A DNA stretch of 64,000 nt from Nocardia cyriacigeorgica (GTDB lineage: Bacteria; Actinomycetota; Actinomycetes; Mycobacteriales; Mycobacteriaceae). Below the pieces are notes generated by a model, which saw nothing but the letters and a program-made list of their open reading frames with translations, did not search any database and had not been told where the DNA came from. Position 1 is the stretch's first letter; each line of letters starts with the position of its first letter. The stretch is taken from assembly GCF_029868385.1 (NCBI RefSeq), contig NZ_JARWNX010000056.1:1-64000 (forward strand), read 5' to 3'. The position numbers and the translations under genes were made by a program. Below, in pieces: positions 32,681-40,307 of the stretch.

Positions 32681-34177
32681 TCAGCGTTCTGCGCTGCCCG
32701 GACCGTCAGCCGGAAGAACTCGCTCCAACCGCTGCCGACCGGCCCATCCTGACGGCACGGCGCCGCCTGCGCTGTACCGGCGCGCGGCGATCGCGATCCG
32801 CAGGGGCAGCAGCAGCGCCACGAGCCCGAGGATCACGAACACCAGAGCCGCGACGTCCGGCGCCCACAGGAACAGCTGCGACAGCTCGATTTCCGCGCGC
32901 GCGGGCAGTACCAGACCGAAACCGATCAGGATCGCACCGAGAACGAGCAGCCACACGACGAGGTTCGCCGCGATGGCCCACCGTGACGATGCGATCGGAC
33001 GAAGCAACAACCGGATGGCACGGACCACGGCACCTAGGCCCACCATTGTCACCGCGACGAGCGCTGCGAGGATCGTCCGATAGGTGTGATCGACAACGGG
33101 TTCCGACGGCGAGAGCCCGAGCGCCCGTTCGGCGAGACCGAATCCGATCTCGAGGAGCGCGGATTCCTGAAAAGGGCCGTAGGCGTTCGCGGTGAAGACG
33201 ATCGCCTGCTCCGGCAACAAGATGACCTGGGCGGAATATCCGGGTGCGGCTCCGCCGTGCCACACCATCGGGATATCGGTGCCGTCGACGGTCCAGCTGC
33301 GCCAGCCGAGGCCGTAGCTCTTGCCGGCGCCGGTCGGGATCGCGGCGTCGAGGTCGATATCGTCACCGAGGCTCGCGCGTGCGAAGGCGGCGAGGTCGGT
33401 GAGCGTGCCGCCGAGGTAGCCGTAGCCCGCACCGGCGGGGTCGAATAGCACATCGAACGATATCGGTCGGCCGAAGACGTACCGGTGCCCGGCGGGCAGA
33501 GACGCATTGGCCTGCTCGACAGTCGCCACGGTGGTGTCCATACCGATCGGGTCGAGAACACGCTCGGTCAGCACGTCGACGAACGGGCGGCCGGTGACCG
33601 CTTCGACAACGGCGGCGAGCAACAGATAGTTCGTACTCGAGTAGCGGTGTACGGCACCGGGTTCACCGGCCAATGCTTCGTCGGGGAGTTCGGCGAGCAC
33701 ATCACCCGGTCTGCGGTTCGGGTCGGTGCGGTCGGTGTGCCGCGTCGAGGTCGGCAAGCCGCTGGTGTGGTTCAGCAACTGCCGCACAGTGATTCGATCC
33801 GAGCGTGCGCGATCGGTCGTGCGCAGCGAAGGCAGGTATGTCACGACGGGTGCGTCGAGGTGTAGCTCGCCGGTCTCGACCATCGATGCGATCAGACGGG
33901 CGGTCACCGGTTTGGCCACCGACCCCCACAGAAATGGTGTCGCCGCGGTGACGTCGTCGCCCGCGCCGTCGACACCGAAGGTGGCGCTGTGCCGGATTCC
34001 CGTCCGGTCGACCACCGCATAGGCGGCTCCGGGGATTCGGTTCGCGGCCATCCGTTCCCGTACGAACGTGTCCCACCCGTGTGCACCGTCAGCGGCCGGA
34101 GGCGGGACCGGCGCGCACCCCACCAGTGCCAGCACCGGCAGCAGCAGCAGCAGCAACCACCGTTCCAATATGAACAT
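32681..34177 (-). CDS. lipoprotein serine hydrolase (beta-lactamase/esterase type) with C-terminal membrane helices
   Basis: A 498-residue class C beta-lactamase-fold protein. The N-terminus is a lipoprotein signal, WLLLLLLPVLALVGCAP, with a LVGC lipobox. The active site is SxxK in LWGSVAKPVT, YxN in RYSSTNYLLL and HGG in VWHGGAAPGY. Beyond residue 365 four hydrophobic segments follow (for example NLVVWLLVLGAILIGFGLVL), so the C-terminus is membrane-embedded. Such proteins are D-amino-acid or peptidoglycan-related peptidases or esterases; the substrate is unknown. The start codon lies inside a 30-bp palindrome shared with the divergent TetR gene, which probably represses it. Confidence 0.82.
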   Translation of the reverse strand: MFILERWLLLLLLPVLALVGCAPVPPPAADGAHGWDTFVRERMAANRIPGAAYAVVDRTGIRHSATFGVDGAGDDVTAATPFLWGSVAKPVTARLIASMVETGELHLDAPVVTYLPSLRTTDRARSDRITVRQLLNHTSGLPTSTRHTDRTDPNRRPGDVLAELPDEALAGEPGAVHRYSSTNYLLLAAVVEAVTGRPFVDVLTERVLDPIGMDTTVATVEQANASLPAGHRYVFGRPISFDVLFDPAGAGYGYLGGTLTDLAAFARASLGDDIDLDAAIPTGAGKSYGLGWRSWTVDGTDIPMVWHGGAAPGYSAQVILLPEQAIVFTANAYGPFQESALLEIGFGLAERALGLSPSEPVVDHTYRTILAALVAVTMVGLGAVVRAIRLLLRPIASSRWAIAANLVVWLLVLGAILIGFGLVLPARAEIELSQLFLWAPDVAALVFVILGLVALLLPLRIAIAARRYSAGGAVPSGWAGRQRLERVLPADGPGSAER

Positions 34178-34188
34178 ATTGGAACGGT
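34159..34188. promoter_or_regulatory. 30-bp palindromic operator between serine hydrolase and TetR
   Basis: ACCGTTCCAATATG (34159-34172) and its exact reverse complement (34175-34188) flank a 2-nt centre. The right half also supplies TTGGAA, a possible -35 for the TetR gene, with TATATT at 34200-34205. The dyad covers the start codon of the serine hydrolase, so binding would block both genes. Confidence 0.75.
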
Positions 34189-34212
34189 AACCATATGAGT
34201 ATATTGTTGTCC

Positions 34213-34842
34213 ATGCCCAGAGTCGCCGACCACGATCAACGACGCGCGGTGATGACGCGCGCCTTCCAACGCTTGCTGGCGGCGGAGGGGCTGCATCGGG
34301 TCACGTTCAGCAAAGTGGCGAGCGAAGCAGGCATATCGGTCGGGCTGATTCAGCACTACTTCACCAACAAGGATGAGCTGCTGCGCTTTTCCTACGACGA
34401 TTGCCTGCGCCGCAGCGCCGACCGGGTCGCCACGCACATCCGCGAGGGCGAAGCGGCCGGGCAACCGATCTCGACGATGCTGCGCGCAGCTTTGGCTGAG
34501 CTGCTGCCGCTGGATGCGGAACGGATCGTGGAATACCGCGTCGAACGCAGCCTGTGGAACCTGTCGCTGAACGATCCCGACCTGGCCGAGGCCGCGCGGG
34601 CCGCCCATCGCGAACTGCACGACCGGATCGCGACCGCAATCGACAACGGTAAGGAATGCGGCGAAGTGCGCACCGACGTCGACAGCTCGGCCGCCGCCGC
34701 GATGATCACCGCCGCCACACGCGGCCTGGCCGACGCGCTGTCGATCGAATCACGCGTCGACGCCGGGCAGTTGATCGATGCCGTACTGCTGCCGGTGATC
34801 TCGATCGTCTTCACCGGCCGTTGCCGACGCTTCGAGGACTGA
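34213..34842 (+). CDS. TetR family regulator
   Basis: A 209-residue TetR protein with HTH LLAAEGLHRVTFSKVASEAG continuing ISVGLIQHYFTNKDELL. ATG 34213 is preferred over 34195: TATATT ends 7 nt before it and there is no Shine-Dalgarno, as expected for a leaderless message. It diverges from the serine hydrolase gene, with one 30-bp palindrome between them that is the obvious autoregulatory site. Confidence 0.82.
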   Translation: MPRVADHDQRRAVMTRAFQRLLAAEGLHRVTFSKVASEAGISVGLIQHYFTNKDELLRFSYDDCLRRSADRVATHIREGEAAGQPISTMLRAALAELLPLDAERIVEYRVERSLWNLSLNDPDLAEAARAAHRELHDRIATAIDNGKECGEVRTDVDSSAAAAMITAATRGLADALSIESRVDAGQLIDAVLLPVISIVFTGRCRRFED

Positions 34843-35165
34843 ACGAGCCTCCGAGGTTCTCGGCGTGCAACTCTTGACGACTTGGGTGTCGCACACAGAA
34901 CTGTCGTGCCATGTGCGTCGAACCAGCCATGCTCACCGCGCCGCCGATGGTCACAGAGTGGACTGCCGACTCGGGGGGCCGGGGTTCTCGACATGTAGGC
35001 GTAGATCCGGTGTGCCGCATCGGCACCCGTAGTTCCGGTTGGTGTGGGGGCACTCAGTACTAGTACGGGCGTACCACCGACCACAGTTTTCGCTCCCGCC
35101 TCGAGCGGTTCGTTTCGGTGATCAGCGCATGCGCTGCGGGGTGCGGTCGAGTTCGCTGACTCTAT
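34843..35165. other. non-coding stretch, no gene seen
   Basis: No frame with good start and codon pattern was found. A small hairpin GTGCCG-CAT-CGGCAC (35012-35026) is present. The end of the stretch becomes AT-richer before the palindrome at 35166. Confidence 0.4.
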
Positions 35166-35206
35166 TTTCTGACCTCCGATAATGTTCACTTATCGGCGGT
35201 CAGAAA
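35166..35206. promoter_or_regulatory. 41-bp near-perfect palindrome upstream of the KfrA-like gene
   Basis: TTTCTGACCTCCGATAA (35166-35182) and the reverse complement of TTTCTGACCGCCGATAA (35190-35206) flank TGTTCAC; 16 of 17 arm positions match. It lies about 80 bp before the GTG at 35289. It could be the operator of the coiled-coil protein or a recombination/partition site. Its CCGATAAT half resembles a Xer-type half-site. Confidence 0.6.
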
Positions 35207-35233
35207 GTAGGGGTTCTTCTAGAGTCTCACCAG

Positions 35234-35270
35234 GTTTCGTTTCGTGTCATTACGTCACAACCAACGAAAC
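35234..35270. promoter_or_regulatory. second dyad GTTTCGTT-N21-AACGAAAC
   Basis: Perfect 8-bp arms (35234-35241, 35263-35270) with a further GTG/CAC symmetry inside. The dyad lies directly upstream of the likely -10 (TACGAT, 35277-35282). This position suggests repressor binding over the promoter of the KfrA-like gene. Confidence 0.5.
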
Positions 35271-35288
35271 AAACGCTACGATTCTCGG

Positions 35289-36422
35289 GTGGCGAACGTA
35301 TGCAACTACCCGGGCTGTGCCCGACCAGTAGTCAAGGGCGGCGGGCCGGGCAGGCCGTCGGAATACTGCGATCTTCCCGAGCACACGCGGTGGCGGGCGT
35401 GGCGGGAACGTCAACGGCGACAACAGGAGTCGACCGCACCGGGGGATTCCGTCACTGTGACGCGGCCGGGTCCGGCGGTGGCCGCGCGCGTGCGCGCCGA
35501 TGAGCTGCTCGAACAGTTCCGTGGCCTGGCCCAGCAGTTGAGTGCGACGGTCGACGCGGCCGTGGCCGAACTCGCGACGCTGGCCGATCCCTCAGTGGCC
35601 GAGGCGCAGATCCAACAGATCCAGGCCGACGCCGCCCGCCGCATCGCCGACGCCGAAGTGGCCGCCGCGGATGCCGAACACGCTCGCCGCGACGCCGAGG
35701 ACCGGCGCAAGCGCGCAGAAGATGCCGCCGAAGACGCCATCGCGGCCGCGGAAGCGGCGGAGGCGCGCATCGCCGACGCCGAAACCAAGGCCGCCGAGGC
35801 GGCGGTCGCACGTGATGACGCGCTGCGCGAAGTCGAATCGGTGACCACCCGAGCCGCCGATGACGTCTTCGCCGCCCGCAGCGCCGCCGACGCCGATATC
35901 CGCGCCATCCGTCAGGAAACCGCCGCCGAGATCGAGCGTCTGCGCGAACAGACCAGAGAAGAGATCGCCCGTGTGCGCAGTGCCGGCGCCGCCGAGATCG
36001 AACAGATCCGCCGCACCACAACCCAACAGGTGACCGCGGCCGCCGCCGAACGCGACCTCGCCGTCCAACGCGCCGCCGACGCCGAACGTTCCATCGAACG
36101 CGCCGAACGCACCGCCGCCGAACGCGCGGAAGCCATCCAGGACACCCGCTCGGAACTGCATCGCGTGCGCACCGACCTCGACCACAGCCGCACCGAACTC
36201 GACCGGCTACGTGGCGAACTCGCCGATACCCGCCGCACCGCGGCCGCCGACCTCACCACCGCCCGCGCTGAAGCCGCCGCGGCCATCGACAAGGCCACCG
36301 CCGACACCGCCCAACGCCTCGCCGCCCTCGACGACGCCCGCGCCCAGACCCTGGCACGTGCCGAACGCGCCGAACGCCAACTCGACGCACTGATCGGCAC
36401 CGGCGCTCGACCACCGGAATAG
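35289..36422 (+). CDS. KfrA-like coiled-coil DNA-binding protein with N-terminal Cys/His cluster
   Basis: A 377-residue protein. Residues 1-45 contain CNYPGCARPVVKGGGPGRPS, then EYCDLPEHTRWRAWRER, with three Cys and one His that could bind zinc. Residues 80-375 are an alanine-, glutamate- and arginine-rich heptad-repeat coiled coil without prolines. This layout, a small DNA-binding head on a long coiled coil, resembles KfrA proteins of plasmids, which autoregulate by binding upstream palindromes and support plasmid maintenance. Two palindromes lie just upstream. TACGAT 7 nt before GTG 35289 suggests a leaderless message. The match to KfrA is by architecture, not sequence identity. Confidence 0.62.
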   Translation: MANVCNYPGCARPVVKGGGPGRPSEYCDLPEHTRWRAWRERQRRQQESTAPGDSVTVTRPGPAVAARVRADELLEQFRGLAQQLSATVDAAVAELATLADPSVAEAQIQQIQADAARRIADAEVAAADAEHARRDAEDRRKRAEDAAEDAIAAAEAAEARIADAETKAAEAAVARDDALREVESVTTRAADDVFAARSAADADIRAIRQETAAEIERLREQTREEIARVRSAGAAEIEQIRRTTTQQVTAAAAERDLAVQRAADAERSIERAERTAAERAEAIQDTRSELHRVRTDLDHSRTELDRLRGELADTRRTAAADLTTARAEAAAAIDKATADTAQRLAALDDARAQTLARAERAERQLDALIGTGARPPE

Positions 36423-36496
36423 CGGTGCCGGTAAAGATGTGTCACTCGGTACAGGACGTTGCCGTCAAGACACCGAGGTCGATCCAGCTATGTCGA

Positions 36497-37126
36497 TCAC
36501 CCGCGGGGTGGTACAAGGACCTCGATCACGCGGCGTAGTTTCTCGACGCTGTCGGATTCGCCGAGCCGCAGTGCTGTGTTGGTGGCGTTGAGGGCGGCGT
36601 CGAGTTGGAAGACGGTCAGGTCGATGGGGGTTGCTGGAAGCGGGTGTTCGGCGGCCGCGTGTTCGAGTTGTCCGGCCAACGTGTCGAGCCAGACGCGACG
36701 ATGGTGCACCAGTGCATCGCGGATCGGTCCGGGGTGGCTGTCGAACTCCGGGAGATTGGCGTTCCAGAAGCAGCCGCCGAGAAATAGTGGTTGCGCGGCG
36801 TAGGCGATCCAGTGTTCGAGGAGGGCGTGCAGCCGGGCGACGCCTTCTGGCGCTTGCTGTGCTGGGCGGATGACCGCGTCGATGAAGACCTCACGGGCGG
36901 TTTCCACCGTGCTCAGTTGCAGATTCTGCTTGGTGCGGAACAGTGTCTGGATTCCCGCTTTGCTGATGTCGAGGTCATCGGCGAGGCGCCCGAAACTGAG
37001 CCGGCCGAGGCCTTCCAGCGACGCGATATCGACCGCACGCCGGGTGATGATCTGCCGTGACCGCACCCCCCCCCGCTGGCGACGCCGATCACTGTTCGGA
37101 TCGTGGTGATGCCTGGTCGTGGACAC
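36497..37126 (-). CDS. TetR family regulator with a G9 tract near its start
   Basis: A 209-residue TetR protein. HTH: RRAVDIASLEGLGRLSFGRL continuing ADDLDISKAGIQTLFRTKQN. The C-terminal domain with PLFLGGCFWNANLPEFDSHP is typical of regulators linked to oxidoreductases. GTG 37126 follows GAGAGG at good spacing. The first 20 codons contain nine consecutive G (coding strand). If translation starts at 37126 or upstream, slippage there would shift the frame before the HTH. Confidence 0.78.
   Translation of the reverse strand: MSTTRHHHDPNSDRRRQRGGVRSRQIITRRAVDIASLEGLGRLSFGRLADDLDISKAGIQTLFRTKQNLQLSTVETAREVFIDAVIRPAQQAPEGVARLHALLEHWIAYAAQPLFLGGCFWNANLPEFDSHPGPIRDALVHHRRVWLDTLAGQLEHAAAEHPLPATPIDLTVFQLDAALNATNTALRLGESDSVEKLRRVIEVLVPPRG
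37066..37074. repeat. C9 homopolymer inside the TetR coding region
   Basis: Nine cytosines (nine G on the coding strand) within codons RQRGGV of the minus-strand TetR gene. It is the longest mononucleotide run I noticed in the window. Confidence 0.9.
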
Positions 37127-37182
37127 GGTGACCTCTCGGGATTCGGGGTGATCGGCAGGCTTCGGCGTGCTCGGTGTGCCCG

Positions 37183-37617
37183 TCACAGGACTTGCTCGAC
37201 ACGGTAGGCGACGCCACCGTCCACCAGGTATCCGGTCCCGACCGCGACGACATCGTTGAGCCAGGCGTAGCGGGTGGATCCGGTTTCGAACAGTGGGTTC
37301 GTGCGGAAGTAGTACCGCGCCGGGTCGATCAGGTGTCGAGCGGTCGAGTCGGCCATCTCGGCGCGTACATCGGCAGGGATCACCCAGCGACCCTGATAGG
37401 TCATCGACAGCAGCTCGCCGTCCTCGGTGCGCAAGGTCAGGCGGACATCGAGCAGCATCGTGCCATCGGGACGGAACAACGCCCAGTCCCCGCCGCCTGC
37501 GACCACGTCACCACGCAGCCGCGGGCCCGCGAACGATCCGCCCGCTGCACCGTAGAGCACACGACGTCCCGAAGGGCCGTTGTCGCCGAAGTTCAATGGG
37601 GCGTTCAGGTCCACCAC
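37183..37617 (-). CDS. DUF3237 family protein, N-terminus probably clipped
   Basis: A 144-residue protein with the DUF3237 landmarks GPSGRRVLYGAAGGSFAGPR, GDVVAGGGDWALFRPDGTML, LDVRLTLRTEDGELL and the C-terminal DPARYYFRTNPLFETGS plus YAWLNDVVAVGTGY. The family is a small beta-barrel of unknown activity, often near oxidoreductases. Intact members begin about 15 residues earlier. In-frame codons upstream do encode a plausible N-terminus (LETTELFDLVVDLNAPL), but no ATG, GTG or TTG precedes it before a TGA. Either translation starts at the GTG at 37617 or the 5' end has been lost. Confidence 0.65.
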   Translation of the reverse strand: MVDLNAPLNFGDNGPSGRRVLYGAAGGSFAGPRLRGDVVAGGGDWALFRPDGTMLLDVRLTLRTEDGELLSMTYQGRWVIPADVRAEMADSTARHLIDPARYYFRTNPLFETGSTRYAWLNDVVAVGTGYLVDGGVAYRVEQVL

Positions 37618-37957
37618 CAGGTCGAAAAGCTCGGTGGTCTCGAGTGTCTCGAGGACCGTATGTACACATCAAGGGTGAGTGGATAGAGGCAGCGATCGCA
37701 TGCGCTCTGCCGCAGGTTCCGACGGGAAGGTCGAGGTGGCCTATCGCGCAGTGGCCCAATGCATCACCGGTACAACCGCCCAGCGCATCGTCGAGCGGGA
37801 GGCGCAGGCGGCTCGATGCGGATAGCGGTTCGTTCGCTGCTGACCCAATCAGCCCGTCGGCCAATGGTTTCCGCGCCGATGACCGAAACCGTCACTTACC
37901 AGACCGGGCCGCCTGCCCGCCCGAAGAATATTCCCGTGGATGAGAATTCTGTTCCGA
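37618..37957. other. non-coding stretch, no convincing gene
   Basis: A 42-codon frame from ATG 37700 (ending EREAQAARCG) has a coding-like composition and could be a relic, but there is no ribosome binding site or family match. Confidence 0.3.
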
Positions 37958-37986
37958 TTGACAGGCATACGACCTGTCGATACTGT
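37958..37986 (+). promoter_or_regulatory. promoter with internal operator for the MFS/DUF6875 pair
   Basis: TTGACA (37958-37963), 17 bp, TACTGT (37981-37986). A dyad GACAGG-N7-CCTGTC (37960-37965, 37973-37978) overlaps the -35 and fills the spacer. Transcription would start near 37993, leaving a leader of about 225 nt before ATG 38218. Confidence 0.55.
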
Positions 37987-38100
37987 CTGCCTTGTTACAG
38001 CACGTAACGTAATGTCAGATGAGGAGTAGTTCGACACCGATCGGGAATTCATCACCCACCGAGCATCTACCTTCTCGGTATCGCGGTTCATCCGCGTTCG

Positions 38101-38160
38101 ATGCTGCGTGAACGTCGACAACGTTTGTCCGTTCCCATTCTTCTTTTCTTCTTTCGTTGA
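38101..38160 (+). CDS. possible 19-aa leader peptide
   Basis: ATG 38101 to TGA 38158-38160 encodes MLRERRQRLSVPILLFFFR, a basic then hydrophobic peptide inside the 225-nt leader of the MFS gene. Small hairpins CGCGG-TTCAT-CCGCG and ACCGAG/CTCGGT lie just upstream. No clear Shine-Dalgarno precedes it, so translation is uncertain. Confidence 0.25.
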   Translation: MLRERRQRLSVPILLFFFR

Positions 38161-38217
38161 TTAACGGCTATTCTCGTCAGCTCCCTCTGATCGAGTTGAG
38201 ATAGATCGGTAACTCAT

Positions 38218-39495
38218 ATGGCGAGCCCAGGCCACGTTGGTTTCGAGGAGAGAAATGCCGCGGAACCGGTAGCCGTCACGGTCGTCGATGACTCGGTGGG
38301 TTCGAAATCCATTCCCGCCGAAGTGTGGTTCGCCTCCATCGCTGCATTCCTCAACCGGACCACCGGGTTTCTGGCACTCTTTTCGGCAGTCTTCTATAAA
38401 TCGATGGAACTGAGCGCGTCGGCGATATCGCTGGCGCTGCTGGCGGTCGGAGTTTCCGGTGTCCTCGGCTCGGTGGCCGGTGGCTGGTCCGCGGTGCGTT
38501 TCGGGCCGTTGACCGTGATGATCGCCGGTTCTGTCCTCAATGCGCCGCTGCTGTTGTCACTCGCGTTCGTGTCGACGCAACCCACGGCCACCATCGTCAT
38601 CGCCTCGCTGAGCGTGGCGGTGACGCAATCGTTCATCGGGCCCGCCGCGACCGTGGTGACGGAGTCGACGTATGCGGGCAGCACACTGACGGCGTTCGCG
38701 TTCTACCGCATCTTCTTCAACGTCGGAACGATGGTCGTTCCGGCCGTCACCGGCATCGTCGGCGCACACAACTTCGGGCCGATCTTCGTGCTGTCGTCCA
38801 TGGGCTCACTGGCGACGGCGGTCATGCTGTCGCGTCAACGGGCGCGAATAGCCGCCGCGATGGAGTCCACCGGGAGGCGGCGTGGCGGTGCGTCGACCCC
38901 ATCGTCCGGGCCGGACCGTTCATACGACGCCTACCGTCGGGCGCGACTCTGGGCGATCGTCGTCGTCTTCGGCATCGCGATGCTCATTCATGCCACCAGT
39001 CTGAGCAGTATTCCGCTGTCGGTTCAGAGGCTGGATCAAGGTGACCGGCTCTACACCATATTGTTCCTGATCAACCCGGCCGTCATCATCTTTCTGGAAC
39101 TGCCATTGAGTTTCCTGGTGGCCAAAATGCGATGGAATCATGCCTTCGGGCTCGGGGTGTTCATCAACGGCGCCGGACTCGCCCTGTGTGGTATCGGGAC
39201 CGACTGGTCCGTCTGCATCATCGGATTCGTCATCTTCTCCATCGGTGAAGCTGTTTTCGTCCCGTTGGTGAACGCATCCGTGGCGACTATTTCATCCGGA
39301 TCCGAGAACACTCGCTTCCAGAGCCATCTGTCGGCCGCACAATCGATCGGATTCGCCACCGGGCCTGGTATCGGGGCCTTCGGAGTTCTGCACAGTCCAT
39401 CGATTTTCTGGGTCGCCATCGTACTTTTTTCGCTGTTCGCCGGAGTGGCGGCGACAGTATCGGGAATCAAGATGCGGAGTAACCATGTCGAATAA
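38218..39495 (+). CDS. MFS transporter (sugar-efflux/multidrug-like)
   Basis: A 425-residue transporter with about 12 membrane helices (for example SLALLAVGVSGVLGSVAGGW and FGLGVFINGAGLALCGIG) and a long central loop (about 210-240) between the two six-helix halves. The N-terminal cytoplasmic tail has about 35 residues. The substrate is unknown; the helix pattern resembles SetB/MdtH-type exporters. ATG 38218 has no recognisable Shine-Dalgarno. A good one (GAGGAGAGAA) occurs 27 nt later but serves an out-of-frame ATG, so the start may be elsewhere. The 3' end overlaps the next gene by 11 nt, implying a functional pair. Confidence 0.72.
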   Translation: MASPGHVGFEERNAAEPVAVTVVDDSVGSKSIPAEVWFASIAAFLNRTTGFLALFSAVFYKSMELSASAISLALLAVGVSGVLGSVAGGWSAVRFGPLTVMIAGSVLNAPLLLSLAFVSTQPTATIVIASLSVAVTQSFIGPAATVVTESTYAGSTLTAFAFYRIFFNVGTMVVPAVTGIVGAHNFGPIFVLSSMGSLATAVMLSRQRARIAAAMESTGRRRGGASTPSSGPDRSYDAYRRARLWAIVVVFGIAMLIHATSLSSIPLSVQRLDQGDRLYTILFLINPAVIIFLELPLSFLVAKMRWNHAFGLGVFINGAGLALCGIGTDWSVCIIGFVIFSIGEAVFVPLVNASVATISSGSENTRFQSHLSAAQSIGFATGPGIGAFGVLHSPSIFWVAIVLFSLFAGVAATVSGIKMRSNHVE

Positions 39496-40237
39496 CTCGG
39501 TCGCAAGTTACATCTCCCCGACGGCCACGATGAATGCGCGGACCCGTATCGGGACGCGATCCGGCGTGGACTGGGTGAGCCTGTACGACGACGTCGACGA
39601 GTGTGCCCGCCGTTTTCCCGAGGTCCCCGGTCTGGTCTCGTGGATCGAGGACTATCTGATCCGCCCGCACCAGAATCTCGGCCGCACCGGCGCGGTGTGC
39701 CCCTTCGTGAAACAGGCCGTCAAGGGACACACCATCTGGACCGCCTTCGTCTCCGGCGATATCGATCCGACGGTGGAGGCCATGCAGGACATGGTCGATG
39801 ACGCCATGGACATCTACACCGATCTCATCGACACCGACAACAACGCACCGCTACACACGGTGGTGACGATCTTCCCGGATCTGGCCGACTGCCGCCTGAT
39901 CGATACGGTGCAGTCGGCCCGCAAACCGCAGTTCGTCCAGCGGGGACTCATGCTCGGCGAGTTCTATCCGGGATGCCAGCAAACCGGGTTGTGGAACAAG
40001 GACTTCTTCCCGTTGGACTCGCCCATGCCGATGCTGGTGGTCCGGAAGATGATGAAATCGGATTTCCCGTTCCTGGCCAGCAGCCCGGACTGGCTGTACG
40101 CCTATCTGTCGCAGTACGCCCCGGAGCTTCCGGGCCGATTGCGGCGCGCCATCGCCGAACGGCTCCAGGTGCACGGCGACCTGACCGAGGCGATCGCCGA
40201 ACTCCGCATCCACGAGATCAACCAGCGATTGGACTAG
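39485..40237 (+). CDS. DUF6875-like protein coupled to the MFS gene
   Basis: The 250-residue soluble protein contains LIRPHQNLGRTGAVCPFVKQ near residue 60, then IFPDLADCRLIDTVQSARKP, LGEFYPGCQQTGLWNKDFFP and a segment MLVVRKMMKSDFPFLASSPD. These fit, as I recall, the family DUF6875, whose biochemical role is unknown. Conserved Cys, His and Asp suggest a metal or cofactor site, but this is inference. It overlaps the MFS transporter by 11 nt, so both proteins are made together. A modification-and-export or resistance pair is a reasonable hypothesis. Confidence 0.55.
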   Translation: MSNNSVASYISPTATMNARTRIGTRSGVDWVSLYDDVDECARRFPEVPGLVSWIEDYLIRPHQNLGRTGAVCPFVKQAVKGHTIWTAFVSGDIDPTVEAMQDMVDDAMDIYTDLIDTDNNAPLHTVVTIFPDLADCRLIDTVQSARKPQFVQRGLMLGEFYPGCQQTGLWNKDFFPLDSPMPMLVVRKMMKSDFPFLASSPDWLYAYLSQYAPELPGRLRRAIAERLQVHGDLTEAIAELRIHEINQRLD

Positions 40238-40307
40238 AACAGCGCCCTGACCGGGCGATTGTGGCAATTGTTCGGCAAACGATGTGTGTCGGCCATATCA
40301 TGTCGCT

